Assembly (NCBI GenBank): GCA_910579185.1
Contig: CAJTTG010000005.1
Span: 1 to 64,000 of the forward strand
Direction of reading: 5' to 3'
Length of the DNA stretch: 64,000 nt
Source: an uncultured Muribaculaceae bacterium
GTDB lineage: Bacteria > Bacteroidota > Bacteroidia > Bacteroidales > Muribaculaceae
Both the position numbers and the translations under genes were made by a program. The notes beneath the pieces are model-generated. The model ran no database searches. It worked only from the letters and a program-made list of their open reading frames with translations, and was not told the origin of the DNA. This document shows, in pieces, positions 42,692 through 51,254 of the stretch; positions within the stretch are counted from its first letter, which is position 1; each line of letters begins with the position of its first letter.

Positions 42692-45600
42692 TTAGAGTTT
42701 GAATTTAACACCGAAGCCGAAGCTGCGGGTGCTGGGTTGCATGAAGTAGTCGTTGCCCTGACCATAGGTTGAGGTCGACGGGGTCAGCTCGGGATCGAAC
42801 GGAGCCTTGCAGTAGATCATCCAGGGATTCTCGGCGATGAAGCTGAGTGTCAGGTCGTGGATGATGTTGCCGAACCAGCGTGCCGGGAATGTGTAGCCGA
42901 ATGTCAGGTTCTGGAGGCGTACGTTGGTAGCCGAGTATGTGTAGTAGCCTGAGGTTTCCCAGTTGCCGGTGCCTATCATCTGGTAGTAGGTCTTGGCGTC
43001 AACGCGTCCCTGTCCGGGAAGGAGTGCGCCACCCAGATCACGTGCTTCTGCCGAGGCTTCTGAAACACCGAAACGGTCAAGAATGGCCTCTGTCGATGAG
43101 GTTACCACGCCACCGATACGTGCGTTGATTAGGAAGCTGAGTGCGAATCCTTTGTAGCTCAGATAGTTGTTCCAGCCGAGGTTGCAGCTCGGTGAGGTAT
43201 GGCCCAGGAATACCGGTTCGCCGTCTTCCATGCCGTAAGAGCCGTCGGCCTTGATCTCAACATAGCCTTGTGAGTCCTTCTTGAAGAAGCGTTTAGCGTA
43301 GATGTCGCTGATTGATCCGCCTTTCTTGAGGATAACGCGGCCGTTGTCCTTCAGCACTTCGGGGATGTCGATAGGCTCGGCCTGGATGTCGCTCTGGTAG
43401 CCTTCAACCATCTTGCGGATGCGGTTGATGTTGCGTGAGTAGGTGACGGTTGTTGAGAATGACAGACCGCAGGCATAGGTGTCGGAATATCCGAGTGATG
43501 CCTCGATACCGCGGTTCTCTACGTCGCCGGCCTGGAGATAGATCTTCTTGTAGCCGGTGTATTCAGCAAGGTCGCCGAGGAAGGTCTGGTTGTAGGTGTT
43601 GGAGTGGTAGTAGGTCACATCCGCGTTGATCTTGTTGAACAGACGGAATGTCAGACCGAATTCATAGGATTTTGTGCGTTCGGCACGGAAATCCGAGAAG
43701 GGATAGATATCGGTGGGTTTGATCAGACCGCCGACGATCGGGGTGGTCACGGTGCCGGGGGTCAGACCGGAGAGTGATACCGGTGCGCCGACCTCGGTGT
43801 AAGATCCGCGGACCTTGAGGTAGGTGATCTCTTTCGGCAGCTGAACCATCTGTGAGATGATGGCCGACAGACCTACAGAGGGATAGAAGAATGATTCTTC
43901 CTTGGTGTTGACAAGGCGTGAGTTCCAGTCGTTACGTCCGGTCAGGGTCAGATAGAGCATGCTGCGCCATCCGAGTTCGACGTTGGCGAAGATGGCGTTG
44001 TTGCGCACGCGGCTGTCACCGCCGGTTTCTGTAACTTCGCGTTTGGCCGGGTCGATGTTGGTGATGCTGAAGATGTTGGCTACACCGAGCAATGCGCCTT
44101 TCTCGCCGCGGAGTTCGTTGCGGTAGTCGGAGAAGGAGTAACCAACGTTGGCTGCCACGCTGAAATCGCCGAAATGACGGTTGAAGTTGGCGATCACGTC
44201 GGCATACTGCTGGTGGTCTTCGTAGATGCTGTATTCATACATACCCTTGGGGCCTCCGGCGTGGAGTTCATCGGATGAAGCATAGAGCTTGCGTTCGAAT
44301 TTGACGTTGGAGTCGTCGAGACGGTAGCGTGCCGAAACGTCGAGCCAGTCGGTGATCTTGTAGGTCAGGCCGGCGTTGAACATGTAGCGGCGTTTCTTGT
44401 TGGTCTGCGGATTGCGGTAGGCCACCCAGTAGGGGTTCTGCGATGCGTACACGCCATCTTTGACCGGCCAGTACTGGACGGGGATGTTGCGCGATGCGTC
44501 GAAGCGTTCGAATGTCTTGATATCCTCAAAGTTCTCGCCACGGGGGAAGAGATAGGCGGCAACGATGGGGTTGTAGTAGAGACCCTGCGAAACCATGTTC
44601 TTGTCGCGCTGGTTGATGTAGGATGCACCCAGATCAAGTTGCAGCTTGTCGTTGAGGAACTGGCTTGTGTTGCGGATCGTCAGGTTCAGACGGTCGTAGG
44701 AGTTGTTGGGGACGATACCCTCGGCATTGGTCGACGCGATAGATGCGAATGTCTGGTTGGTCTTGGTGCCGGTGGTGATGGTCAGTGAGTTGGTGAAGTT
44801 TGTTCCGGTGTTGAAGAAGTCTTCCTTGGGATCGTAGCTCGATGGAGTGGACAGACGGTCGCCCCAGCTTTCGTATGATCCAACGGTGTTACCGTATCTG
44901 TTCTGGAATTTCGGGGTCATGTAGGCCTTTGAGAACAGGGAGGTTGACGAAACGGTTGCTGAGAATTTGCCTTCAACGCCTTTCTTGGTTGTCACGAGGA
45001 TCACACCGTTGGCTGCGCTTGAGCCATAGAGGGCTGCGGCCGAGGGGCCGGAAAGCACGGAGATCGATTCGATGTCCTCGGGATTGAGGTCGGCGATGGC
45101 TTCCGATCCGGCGCGGCCTTCGCCAACGACACCTGAGTCGGTGTTGCCCTGATTGGAGTTGAACATCGGGATACCGTCGATCACATAAAGGGCGTTGTTG
45201 TCGCCTTCGATTGATTTGGCACCACGAAGGATCACACGTGCGGCACCGCCGACGCCTGATGCGCTCTTGTTGATGTTGAGGCCGGCCACGCGTCCGTTGA
45301 GTGAGTTGACGAAGTTGGGATCCTTGACTTCGGTCAAGGCGTCGCCGTCGAGTTTCTGTACGTTGTAGCTCAGGGCTTTCTCGGCGCGTTTGATACCGAG
45401 AGCGGTCACTACAACCTCGTCGAGATTGGTGGCTTCTTCTTCCATCACGATGTTGACGGGAGCCTCGCCGCTGACTTTGTGTTCAACAGCGCGGTAGCCG
45501 ATGTAAGTAAACTTCAGCACGTCGCCGTCGGAGGCTTTGAGGCTGAATTCGCCGTCGATATTGGTCTGCGCGCCAAAGGATGTGCCCTTGACGATCACGG

Positions 45601-45730
45601 AGACGCCAACCAACGGATCACCACTTGTGTCTGTTACCGTTCCCTTGAGTGTGAATGGGTTTGCACCTGCCACAGTCATGAAAGGGAAGAGTAGTAGCAA
45701 GCATAACAAGCTAGTTACCTTTAATTTCAT
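42692..45730 (-). CDS. SusC family TonB-dependent transporter (GH18 operon)
   Basis: 1012 residues. Signal peptide about 1-23 (MTVAGANP), carboxypeptidase-D-like domain (26-100, GTVTDTSGDPLVGVSVIVKG), TonB-box/plug (LDEVVVTALGIKRAEKALSY, VILRGAKSIEGDNNALYVIDGIP) and a barrel ending RSFGFGVKFKL. It is the first gene of the operon and imports glycans bound by the SusD partner. The leader is about 195 nt, with a -7 box TAATTTTG (45940-45933) and a C9 tract at 45962-45970. Confidence 0.96.
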   Translation of the reverse strand: MKLKVTSLLCLLLLFPFMTVAGANPFTLKGTVTDTSGDPLVGVSVIVKGTSFGAQTNIDGEFSLKASDGDVLKFTYIGYRAVEHKVSGEAPVNIVMEEEATNLDEVVVTALGIKRAEKALSYNVQKLDGDALTEVKDPNFVNSLNGRVAGLNINKSASGVGGAARVILRGAKSIEGDNNALYVIDGIPMFNSNQGNTDSGVVGEGRAGSEAIADLNPEDIESISVLSGPSAAALYGSSAANGVILVTTKKGVEGKFSATVSSTSLFSKAYMTPKFQNRYGNTVGSYESWGDRLSTPSSYDPKEDFFNTGTNFTNSLTITTGTKTNQTFASIASTNAEGIVPNNSYDRLNLTIRNTSQFLNDKLQLDLGASYINQRDKNMVSQGLYYNPIVAAYLFPRGENFEDIKTFERFDASRNIPVQYWPVKDGVYASQNPYWVAYRNPQTNKKRRYMFNAGLTYKITDWLDVSARYRLDDSNVKFERKLYASSDELHAGGPKGMYEYSIYEDHQQYADVIANFNRHFGDFSVAANVGYSFSDYRNELRGEKGALLGVANIFSITNIDPAKREVTETGGDSRVRNNAIFANVELGWRSMLYLTLTGRNDWNSRLVNTKEESFFYPSVGLSAIISQMVQLPKEITYLKVRGSYTEVGAPVSLSGLTPGTVTTPIVGGLIKPTDIYPFSDFRAERTKSYEFGLTFRLFNKINADVTYYHSNTYNQTFLGDLAEYTGYKKIYLQAGDVENRGIEASLGYSDTYACGLSFSTTVTYSRNINRIRKMVEGYQSDIQAEPIDIPEVLKDNGRVILKKGGSISDIYAKRFFKKDSQGYVEIKADGSYGMEDGEPVFLGHTSPSCNLGWNNYLSYKGFALSFLINARIGGVVTSSTEAILDRFGVSEASAEARDLGGALLPGQGRVDAKTYYQMIGTGNWETSGYYTYSATNVRLQNLTFGYTFPARWFGNIIHDLTLSFIAENPWMIYCKAPFDPELTPSTSTYGQGNDYFMQPSTRSFGFGVKFKL

Positions 45731-45932
45731 AATGTTTTTGATTGGTTTGTAAATAATTTAAGGATAAGTGAAGAATGATAACATTTTGATTGATGGCTTC
45801 TTATAAGCCATAGGGACTATTGCCCTGTTTTCCAGCTTTGGTTATGGTGTGTGTCCCTTCTTTGTGAATTCATGGAGATTGGTTTGGCCGCTTGCAGGGG
45901 ACACGGTTCTTTAACATGTTATAAATCGTTTA

Positions 45933-45970
45933 CAAAATTATACATAAAGACTGTGCAATTACCCCCCCCC
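45933..45970 (-). promoter_or_regulatory. SusC promoter with C9 tract
   Basis: The -7 box TAATTTTG lies at 45940-45933 on the minus strand. ATTACCCCCCCCC (45958-45970) lies upstream, only 21 bp from the -7 box, compared with 38 bp in the two related blocks. Confidence 0.55.
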
Positions 45971-46061
45971 TAATGTTAAAATTTGTAAAGCATAAATATG
46001 TTATAAAACATACTTTTGCGTTTACCGCTAAAAATGTGGGGTTTATCGGATGGATCGGGAT

Positions 46062-46103
46062 GAAAATACGGCGGCGTGTCGGATTGCTATCAGACACGCC
46101 GCC
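46062..46103 (-). terminator. Terminator of the TonB-lipoprotein operon
   Basis: An 11-bp GC-rich stem (46093-46103 with 46070-46080) and a 12-nt loop run into GTATTTTC on the minus strand, 26 bp after the stop at 46129. Confidence 0.85.
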
Positions 46104-46128
46104 GGCGTTATGGGGGAGGGTTGTTGGA

Positions 46129-48153
46129 TCAGTCGTTCCAGGTACAGCTCTGGTACTGGAAGGTGGCCTGAGCGACAACTTTGTATTCTACGGTTGCCGG
46201 GAGGGTTGCCGAGCCGGTGTAGTAGAAGAAGTTGATGGTATAGGTGGGCTCAATGCCTTTGGGGGTGGGAGCCGCATCGGGATGGAGGATTGCGAGAGCT
46301 GCCGGAAGCACTTCTTTTTCGAAGCGTTCTTTCTCGAGAGCCACAACCTCGTCGTCGGTCATGCTGGCGTATCCGGCATATTGTGTCTTCGCTGCCGATG
46401 GACGCAGGTCGACGTTGCCCTGATATGCCGAGGTGCCGCAGTAGTATTCGTTGTTGCCGTAGCTGGAAACGTAGGCCGATCCGTCGGGCACGTTCTGGGC
46501 TACCCAGTCAACGCAGGTCTGGTAGTAGAGCGTTGAGATCTCTATTCCGCGTCCTGCAGGGAGGGTGATGACAACGTCGGGGCTGTATTCCCACTTGTTG
46601 TTTTTCTTCACGAACTGGGCTGTCATGACGGTCGAGCCGTTGAATCCGCCGGTCCATTCGGTGCCGTTGAATCGGCATTCGGCGCAACGGGTCACGTTGG
46701 CTGAACCGTTATAGTAGTTGTAGACAACATAGCGCACGTCGTCGGCCTGGGCGTAGGGATAGGTCTGCTTGAGATAGGTGGGCAGGTACTGCTTGGGTGC
46801 ATCGCCGGAGAGGTTGTCGTAGGTCTGACCCATGGCCTGGTAGTCGGAGTGATTGAGGACGGTCATGTTGCTTACGGCTGCCCATTTGGTGCCGTCGAAC
46901 ATATACATGGCGTTTTCCTGTGTGGAAGCCACGCTGACAGCTGCGCGTGATGCGGCTGCTCTGGCTGCGGCTACTGAGCTGTTGACGGTCACTTTGGTGA
47001 CGCAGAGTGAGCAGTAGCGGTTGCCGGCAACGGCATACCAGTAGCCCTCAACCGTTACGTTTGCGCCGTCGGTCATCAGTGCTTTCTGTTCGGCGGTGCA
47101 GTAGCTGGGGCTTCCCTTGGCTGTCGATGCGCCGTCGATATTGAGGTTGATGTTTGAACCGCTGAGCACTACGGTGCCGGTCATGGAGACGTATGTGCAG
47201 GGATCGATGGCGGTGCCTGCTACCAGTGCGTCGAGTTCGGCGCCGGTGAAGGTCTTGGCTGCCGGATAGGTCACTTCCTGTTTGCCCTTGATTTCGATAG
47301 TTGCGGCGTTGCCGAACTGGATGCTCTTGTTGCGCGATGCGATGGTTCCACTGATCGAGAGCTGTGTGCCGATCACGATGGATCCGTCATTGTAGTTGCT
47401 GCCGCGGTAGCAGTAGATCGAGCCGCCCTTGTCGGTCAGCACGAAGCCCTGCATGTCGATGGCTGTCACGTAGCCGTTGACATCGAGATCCTGACCTGCG
47501 GCCGCTGTGCCGAGCAGGTCTGTGAGCTCGAATGCCGGTGTCTCGGCCGATCCGCCGAACACGGGATCGGTGGCTGCGTTGTTGTAGGTCACTATGACAT
47601 AATCGCCTTCAGCTGCGTCGGGATAAGCGGCCGCAAGGATCTTGGGGATGTTGCGTGCGGCTGTGCAGGAGGGGGCGAATGCTTCAGTATAGTTCTCGTC
47701 GCTGTCCCATGCGGAGATGTAGTCGTCGGTGCTTACGGTGTATTTCTGTGCGTTGACTGCACCGGTCACCTCGGCAGGCTGGCCGGCCATGGTTTCGTAG
47801 GTCACTTTGACTGCCGAACCGTTGCTCAGTGCGAAGTAGGGAAAGCGTTCGTCGGCGAGGAAGAAGGGTATGTAGTCCTCAGCGCTGATCTCATCAGAGA
47901 AGTAGCCCAGGGAGCCTACAGCCTTGAGAGCGTCGGCGGCGTTGTTGGCCTCGGCTTCGGCTTTGGCTGTGGATAGACCGGCGATTGTTGCGTAATCGAC
48001 TTGGGTCATTGTGTATTCGACAGTCTGCGTTGCCGCGTTCTTGTCGGGCACCTCGAAGCCGTCGAGCTTGTCGTTCCAGGAGTTGTCGTCGCAGGCGGTC
48101 AGAGCCATGGCGCATCCCGACAGGATCACAAGACGGTTGATATATTTTTTCAT
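46129..48153 (-). CDS. Large lipoprotein with OB-fold-like region
   Basis: 674 residues with Cys21 in MALTACDDNSW. Two related alpha/beta segments (about 45-205, with EDYIPFFLADERFPYFAL and GDYVIVTYNN; about 440-520, with LKQTYPYAQADDVRYVVYNYYNG) flank a middle region (about 225-395) whose GYVTAIDMQGFVLTDKGGSIYCYRGS and QLSISGTI look like an OB fold. I cannot name the family. It lies 27 bp after a TonB receptor gene without SusD and ends at a terminator. It is probably the surface partner of that receptor; a nucleic-acid ligand is suggested by the OB-like fold but is speculative. Confidence 0.6.
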   Translation of the reverse strand: MKKYINRLVILSGCAMALTACDDNSWNDKLDGFEVPDKNAATQTVEYTMTQVDYATIAGLSTAKAEAEANNAADALKAVGSLGYFSDEISAEDYIPFFLADERFPYFALSNGSAVKVTYETMAGQPAEVTGAVNAQKYTVSTDDYISAWDSDENYTEAFAPSCTAARNIPKILAAAYPDAAEGDYVIVTYNNAATDPVFGGSAETPAFELTDLLGTAAAGQDLDVNGYVTAIDMQGFVLTDKGGSIYCYRGSNYNDGSIVIGTQLSISGTIASRNKSIQFGNAATIEIKGKQEVTYPAAKTFTGAELDALVAGTAIDPCTYVSMTGTVVLSGSNINLNIDGASTAKGSPSYCTAEQKALMTDGANVTVEGYWYAVAGNRYCSLCVTKVTVNSSVAAARAAASRAAVSVASTQENAMYMFDGTKWAAVSNMTVLNHSDYQAMGQTYDNLSGDAPKQYLPTYLKQTYPYAQADDVRYVVYNYYNGSANVTRCAECRFNGTEWTGGFNGSTVMTAQFVKKNNKWEYSPDVVITLPAGRGIEISTLYYQTCVDWVAQNVPDGSAYVSSYGNNEYYCGTSAYQGNVDLRPSAAKTQYAGYASMTDDEVVALEKERFEKEVLPAALAILHPDAAPTPKGIEPTYTINFFYYTGSATLPATVEYKVVAQATFQYQSCTWND

Positions 48154-48180
48154 ATCTGAATTGTCGTTGATGTTGGTTGA

Positions 48181-50940
48181 TTAGAAGTTGACTTTGAGTT
48201 TCAGGCTATAGGTGCGGCCGAAGCTGTAGAACACGCGGTTGGCGTTGTTCCATGCGCCTACTGCACCGAGGTCGGTCTGTGCCTGGGTCACGTAGTTGTA
48301 GTTGCAGAGGTTGTTGACGTTGCCGTAGATGGTTGCGTCGAGTCCACCGAGTTTGAAGCGGTAGCTTGCATTGAGGTCGAGCTGGTTGCCCCATGGAATT
48401 CTCCAGGGTGTGCCGGGCTTGAGTACTTTGCCGTTCTGCAGGTTGGATGATGTCAGTGAGATGTCGGAGTAGTTGCGGAAGTAGCCTGTCCAGTCTGCGC
48501 CGATGCGGAAGCCTTTGAATGGACGGAAGGTAACGCCGATGGCTGTTGTGGTCTGTGCCGATCCGCTGACTTTCACGCCTTTCTGTTCGAGGGTGGCGTG
48601 GAGGTGATCCTCAGCCATGATGCCTGATGCGATCGTACCGTTGAGGTTCGACAGCGGTGCGCCGTTCTGGTTGTAGAAATAGCCGGTGGCGTTTGAGTCC
48701 CACTGCCAGTCGCCCAGAGAGAGCATGGCGTCGAATTCAACCCATTTCACGGGTTTGTACTTAGCTGAGATCTCGATACCCATGTGGCGAGCGTCGACAC
48801 CCGACATTGCGAAGTAATAGTAGTTCGATCCGTCCTGTGCGATTGCCGGGTCGATCTGTTCGCCCTTGCTCATGGTCTTGTCCATCCATTTGGTGTAGTA
48901 GGCGTTGACGTCGATGGCCAGTTTGGGAGAGTGGAAACCGTAGCCGATCTCGATTGATCCAACTTTCTCGTTGAGAGCGTCGGGGTTGGTGATGTTTGAA
49001 CGCTGTGAGCTCAGGAACACGCCGTAGCTGAAGAAGGGGGCGCGGCTGATGTATCCGGCGTTGAAGAACACGTTGTTGTGGCGGTCGATGTTGTAGTTTG
49101 CACCACCTTTGATTGTTCCGCCGATGAAGTTCTTTGTCTCCGAACGTGCGTGCTCGGCATCGTAGTAGTAGAAGTCCTTACGCCAGTAGGAGTTGTTGTT
49201 GAGCGCACCTGCGAGGACAAGGTTGAGCTTCTTGTCGAGCATTGTGTATTCGGCCTGTCCGTAGATGCCTTCCTGTGCGGTGAAGCCGTCGTAGTTGCGG
49301 TTAACAACGTCGCCTACGTGGAGCTTCTCGTAAACCCATGCGAGGTCGGTGTTGTTGTGAACGGCGTTGTTGTAGGGCTGCACGTTCTGGCGGTTGTAGT
49401 TGTCAATGTAGTATTCGCCGCCGAAAAGATCGGAGATCTCGGTCTTGTGGTGGCCTACATAATAGCGGAGGTCAAGACCGCCTGTGAGGGCGAGTTTGTT
49501 TCCGTTCTTGAAGTCGATAGCTTTCTTGTAGCTGGAGATCAAGCCGTAGGTCTCGTGGTTGTTGAGCTGTTTGGCAATGACCATGTTTGAGCCGGTGGTT
49601 GAATTTGCGTTCATCTCTTCAATGGCGGCATAATCGTAGTAGCCTTCCGGTGTGCGGAACTGCATGTTTAGGTTGCCGTTGTTGGCACCGTACCATGAGG
49701 ATGAGTAGCTTGTCTTTGATCCGTCGGGGTTGACCACAGTGCGGCCGAGGCCTGAGCGGCCACCGCCGGATGTGACTGACAGGTAGAACGATGTGGAGAG
49801 TGACGATGAGTTGTCGATCTGCCAGATGTGGTTGAGGGCTATCTGGGGTTTGTGGTAGAAGTTATGGTTGGAGTTGTAGGACTGGCCGTTCTTGCGGAAA
49901 CCGTAAGTTGGGTTGTAGCGGTAGGGGCTTTCTCCCTGCATGTAGTCGCGAACGTTCTGCCATCCTTCGATTGTCAGACCGTTGTTGTAGTTGCGCTGGT
50001 CGTGCCACTGGGGTGCGCCGAATCCGGTCAGGCCGATCTGATGGCGGTCGTTGATGCGTTTGGTCACGTTGAGGAACCAGGAGTAGGCCTCGTAGCCTGT
50101 GCCCTGGATGTAGCCGTCGGCCCATTTGCGTGCGCCGAGAACTGTAATAGCCCAGCCGTTTTTCATGAGGCCGGTGGAGAGCTTGAATCCTATCTGGTTC
50201 ATGCCGTCGTTGCCCATGCCGTACCAGATGGAACCGCCTTTTTCAACGTCGATGGTGCGTGTGGTGATGCTGATCGTACCACCGATAGAGGGGGTTGACA
50301 CGATTGTTGCTCCAAGGCCGCGCTGGGTCTGGATAGAGGACGCTACGTCGGAAAGGTTGGCCCAGTTGCTCATGTAGACGCCACCCCATTCCATGTCGTT
50401 GACGGGGATACCGTTGATAAGCATAGCGATATTTTCGCTCTGGAAGCCACGCATACGTGTTTTGGCGTCGCCCCAGCCACCACCTTCCGAACGGGTGTAG
50501 ACACCGGGAGTGGTCTTGAGCACTTCAAGAAGCTCGGAGTTGCCGAGCTTAAATTCAAGCTGTTCGGCGTTGATTGTCGACATTGCCACGGGAGTTTCAC
50601 GGGTTTTACCGATAGACTGCGTCACGACAACGTCGTTGAGCATTTTGGAATCAGGTTCCATGGTGATCGTGCCTACGTTGGCGGCGGCAGCTACCTGAAC
50701 CGTCTTGTAGCCCACGAATGAGATTGTCAGTGTCTTGCATGAAGCAGGAACGCTTAACTTGAATTTACCGTCGACATCGGTGTTGACACCGAGCTTGGTG
50801 CCGTCGGCGCGTACGCTCGCACCGATCATCGGCTCGTTGAGCTCGTCAACAACGAGTCCGGTACAATTGATGTTGGGTGCGGCCACAGCGGCGATGCACG
50901 CAAGCCAAATTGCACTGGCTAAGAGAAGGAGTCTCTTCAT
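48181..50940 (-). CDS. TonB-dependent receptor
   Basis: 919 residues. Signal peptide 1-20, carboxypeptidase-D-like domain (25-95, GLVVDELNEPMIGASVRADG), plug (100-240, NDVVVTQSIGKTRETPVAMSTI, MRGFQSENIAMLINGIPVND, QRGLGATIVSTPSIGGTISI) and a barrel rich in Asn/Tyr with C-terminal YSLKLKVNF. Unlike SusC proteins it is short and has no SusD partner; the large OB-like lipoprotein gene follows after 27 bp. The promoter block (51154-51208) is nearly the same as that of the SusC at 13661, so the two may share a regulator. Substrate unknown. Confidence 0.92.
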   Translation of the reverse strand: MKRLLLLASAIWLACIAAVAAPNINCTGLVVDELNEPMIGASVRADGTKLGVNTDVDGKFKLSVPASCKTLTISFVGYKTVQVAAAANVGTITMEPDSKMLNDVVVTQSIGKTRETPVAMSTINAEQLEFKLGNSELLEVLKTTPGVYTRSEGGGWGDAKTRMRGFQSENIAMLINGIPVNDMEWGGVYMSNWANLSDVASSIQTQRGLGATIVSTPSIGGTISITTRTIDVEKGGSIWYGMGNDGMNQIGFKLSTGLMKNGWAITVLGARKWADGYIQGTGYEAYSWFLNVTKRINDRHQIGLTGFGAPQWHDQRNYNNGLTIEGWQNVRDYMQGESPYRYNPTYGFRKNGQSYNSNHNFYHKPQIALNHIWQIDNSSSLSTSFYLSVTSGGGRSGLGRTVVNPDGSKTSYSSSWYGANNGNLNMQFRTPEGYYDYAAIEEMNANSTTGSNMVIAKQLNNHETYGLISSYKKAIDFKNGNKLALTGGLDLRYYVGHHKTEISDLFGGEYYIDNYNRQNVQPYNNAVHNNTDLAWVYEKLHVGDVVNRNYDGFTAQEGIYGQAEYTMLDKKLNLVLAGALNNNSYWRKDFYYYDAEHARSETKNFIGGTIKGGANYNIDRHNNVFFNAGYISRAPFFSYGVFLSSQRSNITNPDALNEKVGSIEIGYGFHSPKLAIDVNAYYTKWMDKTMSKGEQIDPAIAQDGSNYYYFAMSGVDARHMGIEISAKYKPVKWVEFDAMLSLGDWQWDSNATGYFYNQNGAPLSNLNGTIASGIMAEDHLHATLEQKGVKVSGSAQTTTAIGVTFRPFKGFRIGADWTGYFRNYSDISLTSSNLQNGKVLKPGTPWRIPWGNQLDLNASYRFKLGGLDATIYGNVNNLCNYNYVTQAQTDLGAVGAWNNANRVFYSFGRTYSLKLKVNF

Positions 50941-51254
50941 AATGAAATGTTGGATTGGTAAAATGGTGATAATTATTGATTTATATCTTTATTGACGGGT
51001 TGTGCTCGCTAATGTTGCTGGCAGACTATTATCACGTAACATTTTGCCATGATTTTGTGGCTTTTAGTGCTATTTGTCCTTTGTTTTGGTTGTTTCACTT
51101 ACAAAGTGGATGTTTTGCGCGCTATTTGCCTGTGAAATTATGTATTTCACCATGCAAAATAAGATAAAAATTTTTAAATTTTAATAACATCCGGGTATTA
51201 CCCCCCCCAATTTTAATAATTGTTAACATCGCAGGGCGTCAATGCGCTCTGTGA
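50941..51254. other. Intergenic 314 bp: TonB receptor leader and promoter
   Basis: No gene is supported. It holds a leader of roughly 200 nt, a perfect inverted repeat GTGAAAT/ATTTCAC (51132-51138, 51144-51150) just inside the leader, the conserved promoter block (51154-51208), and only a weak hairpin after the MBL gene. Confidence 0.7.
51154..51208 (-). promoter_or_regulatory. Conserved TonB-operon promoter block, second copy
   Basis: GCAAAATAAGATAAAAA begins at 51154, TTAATAAC follows and ATTACCCCCCCC ends at 51208. It aligns without gaps to 13850-13904. The minus-strand TTATTTTG is an imperfect -7 box. No -33 TTTG is seen. Confidence 0.6.

Larger units (their letters stand above)
45731..46128. 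other. Intergenic 398 bp: SusC leader, promoter and terminator
   Basis: No gene is supported. It contains a leader with hairpins (TGGCTT/AAGCCA near 45792, AGGG/CCCT near 45810), the -7 box and C9 tract, and the terminator of the lipoprotein gene at 46062-46103. Confidence 0.7.
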
